Part shown: in pieces, positions 24,355 to 34,460 of the stretch
How the letters are laid out: every line of letters starts with the position of its first letter
How positions within the stretch are numbered: position 1 is the stretch's first letter
NCBI GenBank assembly: GCA_022749755.1
Contig: CM040444.1
Span: 11,450,274 to 11,514,273 of the forward strand
Origin: Azadirachta indica
Lineage: Eukaryota > Streptophyta > Magnoliopsida > Sapindales > Meliaceae
Direction of reading: 5' to 3'
DNA length: 64,000 nt
Translations under genes and position numbers: made by a program
The notes under the pieces: generated by a model
Databases searched by the model: none
Seen by the model: only the letters and a program-made list of their open reading frames with translations
What the model was told of the DNA's origin: nothing

Positions 24355-25018
24355 TCACTTGACCACTTGTTTAAGGATGTTAAGGTGTAATAATCCGATG
24401 CTTAACACATGTTTTCCCAACAGAGCTTCAAGGTGACAATTACAAAAATGTTTTCCACCATCGCTAATAATTGCCCTTGGTGTTCCCAAACAAGTGATAA
24501 TGTACTTGCACAAGAAGTTAGTAACCACCTTCGCATCATTTGTGTGACAAGCCATAGCTTCAACCCATTTAGAAACATAATCCATAGCTAACAACTTTTA
24601 CTAATTAAAGAATAATGATGAAAATATCCCATGAAATATATCCTCAAACATCAAACAACTTTACCTCCAAAATGTTCTTAAAAGGCATCTCATTTCTTTA
24701 AGAAATATTTCAAATCCTTTGACATTGATCACAAGTGGCAACAAATGCATAGGAATCCTTGAATACTATTGGTAAAAAGAATCTTAATTGAAGTACCTTG
24801 GCAGCCGTCTTTGTTGCACCAAAATGTCCTCCATATTCTGATGTATGACAGTGCTTTAAGATGCTCAGCACTTCATCTTTCAGGACACACCTTCTAATAA
24901 CTTGACCCAAACTTCTCTTGAATAACAGCTGGTCCTCCCATAAAAATGATTTCATATCATGCAAGAATTTCTTCTTTTGATGAAACGAAAGATTTGTTGG
25001 TAGTACTCCACATGCCAA
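24355..25018 (-). pseudogene. Nested gypsy integrase zinc-finger and core remnant
   Basis: 24710-25018 carries the H2C2-type segment HCHTSEYGGHFGATKTA and CDQC. 24355-24594 carries the core DYVSKWVEA and TPRAIISDGGKHFCN, with the expected core acidic residues still visible. A stop and frameshift separate the two pieces. Confidence 0.85.
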
Positions 25019-26480
25019 ATAATTGACATAATCCCCATATAAGGAAGTTTACATTCCATTAAAAGTAATTGCTCATCCGAAAATGTTTCAAGGACTTGTG
25101 AATTTTCAGTTCTCTCCTCTATTTCGAAACTTGAAAGATGATCTACAACCAAATTTTCACTACCCTTCTTGTCCCTTTTCTCAATGTCAAACTCTTGAAA
25201 CAATAAAATCCATCGAATAAGCCTTGGTTTTGCATATTTCTTTGTAAAAAAATGGCAGAAGGCAACATGGTCTATGAACACAACCACCTTGAAGCTAATG
25301 AACACAACCATTTTTCTTCTCCTAAACTTGTCAAAACAAAAATTACTACAAGCATCTCTTTTCCAGTTGTTGTGTAATTTTGTTGAGCACTATCAAGAGT
25401 TTGGCTTGTAAAATATATGGCCTAAAATATCCTTTCTCGCCTATATCCCAACACTGCTCCAAGAGCATAATCGCTAGCATCACACAATATCGAAAGGTTG
25501 ACTCAATCCAGAACTGCCATTATTAGGGCTATTATCAACGTTTTCTTGATCAACTCAAATGCCTACAAAAAACCATCATTAAAGTCAAACACCACGTATT
25601 TTTCGAGCAAATTACATAAAGGTTTTATAATTTTAGAAAAATCCCCAATGAATCTCTTGTAAAAGTTTGTATGTCCAAAAAAACTCCGTATTCCTTTGAC
25701 ATTCTTAGGTGGTGGGAGCTTTTCAATTGCTGCAATCTTGGCACGGTCAACCTCAATTCCCTATGATGAAATCTTGTGTCCGAGAACAATTCTTTCTTGC
25801 ACCATAAATTGACACTTCTCCCAATTGAGTATTAACTTTGTGTCTTCACACCTGCACAACACTAAAGAAAGATTATAAAGGCATTTATCAAATCATGAAC
25901 CAAACACGAAAAAATCATCTATAAATATCTCCATTATCCCCTTTACTATATTCGCAAATATTGCCATCATACACCTTTGAAAAGTGGTTAGGGCATTGCA
26001 CAAGCCGAAAAACATTCTCTAGAAAGCAAAAGTACCACATGGGCATGTAAAAGTGGTCTTCTCTTAGTCTTCAAGGGCTATAGCAATCTGATTGCAACTG
26101 GAATATCGATCAAGAAAGCAATAATAATAATACCCTACTAATCTATCCAACATTTTATCAATGAATAGAAGCAGGAAGTAGTCTTTCCTTGTTACCTTGT
26201 TGAGTTTCTGGTAATCGATGCACACACGTCAACCAATCACAATTCTTGTAGAAATTTATTTGTTGTTATCATTTTTCATAATTGTCATCCCTTCTTTCTT
26301 AGGCATAACTTGAACTAGACAAATCCAAGAGCTATCTGAAATAGCATAAATAATCCCAGCATTTAACCACTTTAATACTTCCATACGCACTACTTCCTTC
26401 ATCGCCAGATTAAGTCTACGTTAATGCTTAATAATTGGTTTGTAGTTTTCCTCCATTAGAATTTTGTGCATGCAAATGGT
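25019..26480 (-). pseudogene. Nested gypsy reverse transcriptase and RNase H remnant
   Basis: Minus-strand pieces include FIDDFFVFG (about 25905-25935, the RT active-site box with both aspartates kept), LPPPKNVKGIRSFFGH (about 25680-25725), CDASDYALGAVLG (about 25445-25485, RNase H) and KPRLIRWILLFQEFDIE (about 25190-25240). Multiple stops interrupt the frame. Confidence 0.85.
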
Positions 26481-26573
26481 CAGACTAATACCTTTAATAT
26501 CCATAATGGACCACCCCAAAGTAGACTTCAAGCAATTTCATCTTTTCATCTTGGTTCAACAATACAAAAATAA

Positions 26574-27290
26574 TTACCGGAAATGTTGAATTCTGTCCCA
26601 AAAATGCATATGTAAGTGTTTCAGCAATTCCTTAAGCACTAGCCCATTATAAGGAATCTCAGTAGCTTTCTTAGATCCAACTTCTTCATTTTTCAATTCA
26701 CTTTCAACATAATTATCATAACGAATCTCATTAACCGATAAAGCTTCCAATGCACAAACGTCATCAAACAACTCTCCACAATTTTCACAATCATCAAAAT
26801 TAAGGTCATGCAACACTTCCCTTTTGGATAAGATTTCACAATGCACTTTTCCCATCACAAAGCATGTTTTTAACACACTCTGAAATCATATCAACTATGT
26901 TACAAGAATGTACCTCATCTAGGGATTTCAAAGTGTTATAAATGTTGAATTTTACTTTTTCGTCATTAACTCGTAAAGTGAGCTTCCAGTTATGCACATT
27001 AATCAAAGCCTTATAGATGACTAAGAATGGTCTTCTAAGTATGATAGAAACCTCGCAATCTTCTTCCACATCCAAAACCACAAAGTCAACCAAAAAGATG
27101 AACTTATCCACCTTTACTAGTATATCTTTAATTATTCCCTGTGGATAAGAGAAAGAGCAATTAGTCATTTACAACGAGATAGTCGTCGATTTAATTTCTC
27201 TTAAATCTAACTAATAGTGGCATTAAGTTGATGCTTGCACCAAGTCACACAATGCTTTCTCAAATTTTGATTTTTCAATAGTGCATAGAA
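26574..27290 (-). pseudogene. Nested gypsy aspartic protease region
   Basis: A protease box reading CDLGASINLMPL lies at about 27215-27255, followed by 26836-27168 with GIIKDILVKVDKFIF and LRRPFLVIYKALINV, the protease-linker wording of Athila-type polyproteins. The catalytic Asp is kept; the flanking frame is broken by stops. Confidence 0.8.
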
Positions 27291-28055
27291 TGGTGAAACT
27301 ACTAGAATCCTTCTCCTTCTTCGGCAACTTCCTTTGAAGAATTGAACTACACTCTTCTATTAACTTAACAGTCTCAAAATTTTTGAACGCCTTTTTTTTT
27401 ACATCACTTTCTTCATAAGTTTTACATAATTAGGCACTTGTTCCAATGCATCTGCAAATGGAATGTTAATATGAAGATTTTTTAAAATTTTAAAAAATTT
27501 GTAGAACTTAGCATTAAGCTTCTTCTTTTGAAATATTTTTGAGGGAAAGGCAATGGTGGTACAATAATATGAGGGATGTCTAGAAATGAAATCTCATATG
27601 ATTTACGCCTCTTTCTTTGGTGCTTCCTTTTCAACTTCCCTCTCAATCGCTTCACTCCTTTTCATCTTATCTTCCTTTGTTTCACTCTCCTTAGGCTTAG
27701 GAGGTTCTAACTCCTTGCCATTTTGAAGAGTGATTGCCTTGCATTGATCTTTAGGATTTGGCACCTGTCACTAGGAAACTTCTCAAATGATTATTCTTTG
27801 ATTGAATTAGCAAGCTGGCCAATTTGAGTATCTAACGACTTCATTGTGGCACTCATGTTTCTGCAATGAGTCTCAATGCTATCAAGTCAAGCTTCATCCT
27901 TGTTGAACCGGTTCCTTGTTTCCACAATAATTATTCCTAAGAGATCTTCCAAAGATGGTTTCTTTTCCGTCGTTGGTTGTTGAAAACTCAGAGGATGATG
28001 TGGTTGCAAAGCATTCCTTTGATTTCCCTAGGAAAAATTCTCATGATTACGGAGT

Positions 28056-29000
28056 CTAGAATAATAATAGTTGGTAAATTGTTACTTGGCCGGAAGTTGT
28101 AGTTCTAGTTATTAATGAATTAACATTGCTCCTCCGCCAATCCTTCATTAGCATATGAAAAACTTGCAACCATTCATTTCTCTTGGATAGAAGAAGCCTC
28201 CCTTGTAGTAAGGTTTTTAATTTGGTTTGACAAAATTGCTGCTTAAGCTGAGAGTGCTGCCATTTGATCGATTTCATGAACTCCAATGGCTTTCTTCACA
28301 ATTAACCTTTCACTCGGCCATTGGTAATTATTGTATGCTAAAGCATAGGCTTTTTTTGCCGCCTTGAACAACAAAATACCACTAATTGCTACATCTACAA
28401 TTGATCAAGTTTGCCCATTCAATCCATTGTAGAATTTTAGTAATTGAAACCAATCTTAATGTCCATGTTGAGGACACTTCTGAATTCAATCCTTAAATCG
28501 CTCCTAAAACTCATACAATGGTTCAAAGTCAAGCTGTATGAATTGTGCAATTTCGCCCCTTAACTGTAAAGTCTTTAATGATGAAAAAAAATTTGTGAGA
28601 AATTTTTGAGCCAATTTTTCCCAAGTAGTGATACTTCCTGGTTGTGAGGATTGCAGCCAACCTCTTGCCTTGTCTCTTAAAAAAAACGAAAATAATTTCA
28701 TTCAAATCACGTCTTGATCCACTTCATTCATTTTTATTGTGTCACACACCTTTAAAACCATGGCTAAGTGGATATTAGGATCTTCATGAGATAAACCACC
28801 ATACTAATTTTACTGAACCGTGTTAATCAAAGCTAGTTTGAGCTCAGAATTGTCAACGTTGATGGCTTGTTAACAAATTCTCGAGTAATTATCATTAACC
28901 ACAGGCTGCAATTAGTCTTGAAGTGCTCTTGGTTGTTGGGTTGTGGCATAGGCTATTAATTTTCTTTGTCTGCCATGTTTCTCAATCTATTTCTTTTTTC
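28056..29000 (-). pseudogene. Nested gypsy gag remnant
   Basis: 28504-28701 reads FSFFLRDKARGWLQS then SITTWEKLAQKFLTNFF and LDFEPLYEF, a Ty3/gypsy Gag (retrotransposon gag domain) signature. The rest of the gag region is interrupted by stops. The stretch 27291-28055 between gag and protease has no clean frame. Confidence 0.8.
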
Positions 29001-29163
29001 TCTTCTTAATCGATAAAAAGCCTGTTCAATCTTCAGATTAAATGCAACAATTTCAAGGCTTCTCGCTCTTCGCATATAACTACAAAACTTAAACAAAATA
29101 AAACCTCAATTAAAATTAAACTACACAATCACAATATTATTAAAAACTCAAAAATTCTTGGTC

Positions 29164-29182
29164 CTTGGCAACGGCGCTAAAA
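29164..29182 (-). other. Primer-binding site of nested gypsy element
   Basis: The minus strand reads TAGCGCCGTTGCCAAGG just after the LTR end and a few AT bases. This is one base off the TGGCGCCGTTGCC site used by many Athila/Tat-type elements and attributed to a tRNA other than initiator Met, probably tRNA-Asp. Confidence 0.65.
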
Positions 29183-29185
29183 ATT

Positions 29186-30689
29186 TGATACGTTTCCATG
29201 TATCCCGCAAGTATATTGAGTTGTACAAGTAATAAAGGAAACAAAGGGTTGTCGTATCCACGAGAACTAAGTTTTTAAATTTTTAATTAAGTACTGTGAT
29301 TATGATAGATTAACTTTATTTAGGCATTAAAAAATTACAACAGCAAGAAAATATAATTGAAAATTACACAAAGGACAACTACATTGATTAACAAAATTAA
29401 AACTAACAAATTACACTCATTAATTTAAAAGAAAATATGCAAAAACTGATAGTCTTAGAATTTTGATTTCACCTGACCCTTACCATATCTTTCCTAATTT
29501 CGGAATTTGCTAAGTTTTTATTTTTAATACACTAATCATAGTTTTAAGTAACCTTGTTTTCTCTCTCGAGTGCCAAACTAAGTCTACGTTTAACTAAATT
29601 AATCGACATCCCTATTTAACTGAGTTAGCTTAACGCTCTTTAAATCCGTTATTAATTCTTAAAAATTAATTCACCTACTAGTTTATTAATCTTAAGTATT
29701 AACATGATTATCTAATCATTGATATTCTTCCGAACTCTCAATATATTAGATTGAGTTTTTCAAATATCATGAATAATTTAGACTATCCCTAATATCAATT
29801 TATTCATATTTAATCTAATAATTTATTATACAACAAATCATTAAAAGTAATAAATTTCTTGATTAGTCAAAACATGATAAGATTAAGTTACATCAAAATC
29901 TTAAAACATGAAAATTTAGCCTAACATATTAACAATCAAACACAAATACATAATAAAATTGATCATTCTTTCAACAATCCAATAATAAAATAAAATAAAT
30001 TTCAAAACAAAAGAGAGTTTGAGAAGACAAATCTAATAATGAAGGGCCAAATCAATTTTCAAGTCTTTTCCCAAGGCCTTTAAGTTTGATTCTTTCCTTT
30101 CTCTCTCTAAGAACCCTTTCTATACTTCTCTCTAAAAAAAGAAGCCTCATTTTTATTTTTAAATGTCTCTTTTTATACGGTGGCTAAAGTCGTAAAATCA
30201 AAAAAACCTAGAACCAATCAAATTTAGTCATCAAAAATTGATCCAAGGGCTGAATTTTTAGTCCAAATTATTCAACAGCGACATGGCCGCGGCCTTCTCT
30301 TTGTTTTAATGAAGCTTCGTAGTGCGACTACACTGAGCTTGGCGCGGCCGCGGCCTAAGTTCTGCGAATGGGCGCGCCCAAATTAGGAATAATTTCAATT
30401 GAGTCCTCTCATTGTTTTTAATTACATTCTTAAATTTTTATATATTATATTTTGGTCTCTTAGATCTTTACTTCTTGAATTTAAATCCTTAATTTTCTTG
30501 CATTTTAGTTCCAATTTTTGATAACTTGTCTTTTTTATCCTATTTTTATGCCACTTATCACTTTAACTAAAATTTGCTTCATTTTTATACAAAAACAATA
30601 AATTTCTTCAAAATAACACTACCACTTAAAATTTACACATATATTTAAATTTGAAAGTATAGGATAAATAAGTAAATACTTACTTATCA
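29186..30689 (-). repeat. 5' LTR of nested gypsy element (1504 bp)
   Basis: On the minus strand it begins TGATAAG (30683-30689) and ends CGTATCA (29186-29192), matching inverted terminal hexamers with a TGATA...TATCA core. It sits directly against the primer-binding site. It contains a cluster of GC-only palindromes at 30285-30379 in otherwise AT-rich sequence. A second copy is not present in the window. Confidence 0.8.
30285..30379. promoter_or_regulatory. Cluster of GC-only palindromes inside the LTR
   Basis: GGCCGCGGCC occurs at 30285-30294 and again at 30346-30355, and GGGCGCGCCC at 30370-30379. These are exact 10-bp palindromes in a region otherwise rich in A/T. They could be protein-binding or methylation-dense LTR sites; the function is inferred only. 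Confidence 0.4.
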
Positions 30690-31454
30690 GTTAGGTAAGG
30701 TGTAAAATAAAAGTTGAGACCATGGCTTGTTTTAGCTCAATAAAGGTAAATTGATTCTGCTGCAGATATTGAAGGACTAAAGAGGAGATGGCATGCATGC
30801 TCCTGTAGAAAGTAAGACAAACTTACACAAAAAAGGGTGAAATATTTCATTCATCAAAGTTTTGGAAAGTTGCTAGAGTGTTCGAAAGGCCAAACAGCAT
30901 CATCACAAATTCATAGTGGCCATCATGAGTGCATAAATCTATTTTTTGAATGTCTAAAGGGTGCATACGAATTTAATGGTATCCTAATTGAAGATCTAGC
31001 TTGCTGAAAATTATTTGCCTTGTGTAGTTCATCCAATAGCTCATTGATGACAGGAATGGGATAGTGTTCTTTGATTGTAATCTCATTAAGAATACGATAG
31101 ACAATTATAAATATGCCATAATCCATCTTTTTCCATCATCAATAGGATCGGAGACGAATATAAACTAACACTAGGCCGAATTAACCCAGCTTCTAACATT
31201 TCAAGAACTAGGTGTTTAATCTCATTCTTTTGAAAGTGAGGATAACGGTAAGAACGAACATTGGCAGGTGAGCTCCCTAGGAGTAGCGGAATCTGATGGT
31301 TTAGAAAACGATGCGACAGAAGGCGTTTGGGCATAAAGAAGACATTGGAATAAGTCTCAATAACGTAAGCCATTGCAGGAGGTGCTGATGCACAACAACT
31401 ATCTGTTACTAATATCATTAATTGAATGAAAACTCCTTTTCTTTCTTGCCGCAA
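30690..31454 (-). pseudogene. Outer gypsy reverse transcriptase, internally deleted
   Basis: 31086-31454 reads YRYPHFQKNEIKHLVLEML and SPILLMMEKDG. A frameshift leads to 30923-31126 with YRILNEITIKEHYPIPVINE. Near 30850-30900 comes LSNTLATFQ, and at 30690-30760 FIELKQAMVSTF. Between these last two blocks (about 30800-30830) the expected YVDD catalytic region and following ~150 codons are missing, so there is an internal deletion. The reading stops at 30690, where the nested element is inserted. Confidence 0.85.
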
Positions 31455-31559
31455 TAATTTGTTGAACTCTTCTCATTTAGCAATAACTAGAGGCAAAGAC
31501 TCATAATTAGCTAGCTGAACATTTTAACCCTGAAGTCTCATGATATAGAGCCTACGGAC

Positions 31560-31920
31560 TACAACAACCCAGCCCCAATATAATGTCACATCCACTGATA
31601 TGTAGTAGGTGAATTGATAATTTATTGAAAGCTTTGAACGTTGATTGGAACATACATACACTTGCCAGAATTTTTTATTACTCCTTCATCAGCTATTGTA
31701 ACTTGAAATTAGGTAGTAGTAGTGATCATGCGATCGCATTGCTTAGCTAGACATGGATTCAGAAAGTTGTGGGTTGACTCGGAGTCTATGAGGATGGTGA
31801 CTACAAGTTTCTTCAAATTCTCTATAAGTCGCATAGTATTCGGTGGAGAAAAACCTGTAAGTGCATTAAGTTAAATCTCTACTGTATCTGATAAGTTTTC
31901 AGTTTCCCTTTCTTGGGCTT
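31560..31920 (-). pseudogene. Outer gypsy aspartic protease remnant
   Basis: The minus strand near 31760-31812 reads ILIDSESTHNFLNP, the DSG(S/A)THNF protease box with the Gly of DSG replaced by Glu, which should abolish activity. Confidence 0.7.
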
Positions 31921-32922
31921 AATTGTCTTCAACATCAACTCCTAACAACAAAAATCTAGGTGCCTTGCAACGGTGTCTAGGCTTAAATTGCTGTCCCAAT
32001 TGAAGCAAAGCCCTTTGGCTCGCCTATTAGCCTGTTTTGTTACAGATAGTTGTTGATATGACAGTAGCCGAGGAGGACCTGGACCTAAAATGGAAGGTTA
32101 TGTACAAGAAATAGGCTTGCTTGAGGTTACAGGTGGTGACTGACTGAGTTATAATAGGTGTGGTCGAGAACCATTGGGTCAACTTAAGAGTCGACAGTTT
32201 GCACATTAGCATATTCTTCTTGAAATCTCGCAAGTTCAAAGGCTTACATAGGACTAATAGGTTTCAACATTTGTACACCAATTCTGAGATCCTCGCGTAA
32301 CCCAGCAATGAAACAACTGATGAAAAATGACTACAGCAAGTTTCTAGTTTGATTGGCTAATTTCTCAAATTGAAGTGGTAGTTAACGACAGTCCCTGTTT
32401 GTTGAAGTTTGGTACGTGTACCCACAAAATCAGCTTCTTTAAATGACCCAAAACAAGTAAAGCTCGTTTGAATTGTACCCCTGTTAATTCTCCCATAGTT
32501 TACTCTAACCAGTGAAACCAAAATACAGCATTGCCATCAAGGTGACCAATGGCTAGGGAGAATAAGTTAGCCTCTGATAACGCATACAATCGATGGTATT
32601 GCTTACACCGAAAGATCCATCCGCTTGGATTTTCACTGTTAAAAAGGGGAAATTCAAGTCGTACATCATGGATCTATATCAGCAGTCCACCTGCTTGTCC
32701 GATTCCATCTTTTGCTAGTTGTTACTTGGGTGTTGATGGGTAACTGGAAGTTGACTTATTAATCTTGTCATTCAACTTGAAGTTGACCCAATTATTCCCG
32801 AATTCCCATCATAAGTGCTTGTAAATGGATGTGCAGTCAAGGAAGCAATTTTTTCGTCAAATTGGTAAGATAATTGTTGAACTTTCTCTTTAAGTACTTT
32901 GAAGTCATAGTGCCCAAGAAGG
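31921..32922 (-). pseudogene. Outer gypsy gag remnant
   Basis: Minus-strand wording typical of gypsy Gag: HLDGNAVFWFHWLE (about 32515-32555), CFIAGLREDLRIGVQM (about 32265-32310), and a zinc-knuckle remnant LCFNWD ... RHRCK (about 31960-32005) split by a frameshift, with Trp where a Cys is expected. Stops are frequent. Confidence 0.72.
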
Positions 32923-32938
32923 ATGCTCTGATACCAGA
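32923..32938 (-). other. Primer-binding site of outer gypsy (initiator tRNA-Met type)
   Basis: The minus strand reads TCTGGTATCAGAGCATCC directly after the LTR end. TGGTATCAGAGC is the standard plant initiator-Met primer site. Confidence 0.9.
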
Positions 32939-33184
32939 TGATAGAACCCTGTCAAGTTAGAAGAGAAAGAGAGCAGAAAATAAAAATAAAAAAACAGAAA
33001 GGAAGGAAAGACGGAAAGAGTTTAATTTAGGGTAAAGCTTGTTATTATTCCACTCACACAAATATCCTTTTATAGGAATATAATAATAAATCTCCTAATC
33101 TAATTCAAACACAAATAATTTAATCAAAGCCTAAGAGCAATAAAAAATAAAATATATAACCCGAATAGTATAAGGGTCCTAACA
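32939..33184 (-). repeat. 5' LTR of outer gypsy element (246 bp)
   Basis: On the minus strand it begins TGTTAGGACC and ends GGTTCTATCA. It aligns with 20007-20253. A TATA box CCTATAAAAGG lies at 33066-33076 on the minus strand. It is followed by the primer site and preceded by the AGTTC target duplication. Confidence 0.9.
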
Positions 33185-33189
33185 AGTTC
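33185..33189. repeat. Target-site duplication AGTTC, right
   Basis: Matches 20002-20006 and defines the right border of the outer gypsy insertion. Confidence 0.85.
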
Positions 33190-33940
33190 TAGAAAATATC
33201 CGCAGTGCTTTTAAAAATCACTACTTTAAGTCTTTAATATTTTAACTAATGTCAGTCTCCTTGTCATGTTTGATGTATTAGGGAAAAACATCCTTAAAGT
33301 TCTAGAAAATCATCATTTTGGTCCAAAATATTTTAGCAATCATCACTTTGGTGCCTTAAACAAACATTTGTTAAATCGTTATTGTTAGCTTTTATAAGGA
33401 ACAGATAAAAGTATACTCTTGCCATTTAATGGACTGTCTAATATAAAATAATTTATTTGTCATTGATTTTTAATTAAAATTTTATCTTATTTACTCATTA
33501 AAAATCTAACTAATCCTTATATAATTCTATAGTTTATCACTGTATCCTTAATTTTTTTATAAATTAATTTATTGCAATTATTATACTCTTTATTTATTAG
33601 AAAAATTATATAATAGAGACAAAATTGATAATATTTTATTTTTGTCTTCTTACATTGTGCAATGATAAAAGTTAATTTTCACTATATATTCTTTAAAGTT
33701 TCTAAAAAGAGGAAAAAACAAACAAATATTCAGGATTTAAGAGATAATTGATTGAAATAATTTGGATCTAAGTGATGATTTTAAAAACCATGAAAACTTT
33801 TCTAATATATCAAACATATTAATTAAAATAACATTACTAAAACGCTGATGACTAAAGTGATAATTTTTAAAGATATTAGGGATATTTTTATTTAATATCA
33901 CAAACGTAGCTAATAAAATGACATTTTCTTTAATGTTAAA
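33190..33940. repeat. AT-rich inverted-repeat remnant, insertion target of the gypsy element
   Basis: 'agttctagaaaatcatcattttggtcc'-type blocks at about 33190 and 33299 are mirrored at about 33760-33900 by 'gatgattttaaaaacc' and 'taaagtgataatttttaaag...attagggatat'. This looks like a decayed inverted-repeat element with internal sub-repeats. No gene was recognised. Confidence 0.4.
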
Positions 33941-34141
33941 TAATAAAGTGGAATTACCTCTTCATAATTAATGAAATGGTAGAGATAAATATTATAAGAG
34001 AAAATTTAAAATACAAATAATTTTATTATAACCGTCTAATCTAAATTTTTCTCCAAAGAAAGAAACTTTAGAGTTTTGAAAATGTGAAAAAAGAATGAAA
34101 TTGTTTTTAATTTACATATATAAATATATATATATATATAT

Positions 34142-34363
34142 AGGGTAAGATCAGTTGCCTTTTTTTTTTACACAAAATCTTATATTAATTATAAATCGTT
34201 GGATGGAGGTACATCTAACGGTTAAAATTGCATCTGACATATGCATTAATTATAAATACATTAATTATATAATTAGATGCAATCTTAATCGTTGAACTTA
34301 CTTATATCCAATGGTTTACAATTGATGTAAGATTTTGTGTAAAAATATAGGCTACTAATCCTG

Positions 34364-34366
<3 letters not shown>
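34142..34366. mobile_element. MITE, ~225 bp, family A copy 2
   Basis: The left end 'agggtaagatcagttgcct' is mirrored by the right end, whose reverse complement reads 'agacaggattagtagcct'. The arms continue with 'acacaaaatcttatat' against 'gatgtaagattttgtgt', and the inner block 'taacggttaaaattgcatct' parallels the element at 10572-10813. It sits between (TA)n and (CT)n(AT)n dinucleotide runs just downstream of the CHX28-like gene. Confidence 0.7.
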
Positions 34367-34394
<28 letters not shown>

Positions 34395-34396
34395 GT
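34367..34396. repeat. (CT)n(AT)n compound microsatellite
   Basis: A run of CT repeats followed by AT repeats immediately beside the MITE; a matching (TA)n run lies at 34122-34141. Confidence 0.85.
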
Positions 34397-34460
34397 AATA
34401 TACATTGATTGAGTTAAGCAACTAATTGTAATTATATATAAATATATATACATCTAAATA

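Larger units (their letters stand above)
22084..30689 (-). mobile_element. Nested Ty3/gypsy element, Athila/Tat type, without a 3' LTR
   Basis: Right to left on the minus strand: a 1504-bp LTR (29186-30689), a primer site, gag, protease, RT, RNase H and integrase. It was inserted between the RT and RNase H sections of the outer gypsy element. The 3' LTR expected near 22 kb is absent; the left end is instead an inverted repeat (22092-23347). The right flank is GTTAG (30690-30694) and no clear copy is seen at the left flank, consistent with a rearranged left end. All coding parts are interrupted by stops. Confidence 0.85.
20007..33184 (-). mobile_element. Old Ty3/gypsy element (chromodomain type), interrupted by a nested element
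   Basis: Two LTRs (20007-20253 and 32939-33184) flank minus-strand gag, protease, RT, RNase H, integrase and a chromodomain-like end, in gypsy order. A primer site for initiator tRNA-Met abuts the right LTR, a polypurine tract abuts the left LTR, and a 5-bp target duplication flanks the whole. The LTRs differ at many positions (roughly 15% by eye), so the insertion is old. All coding parts carry stops or frameshifts. The segment 22084-30689 is a later insertion; without it the element is about 4.6 kb. Confidence 0.9.
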
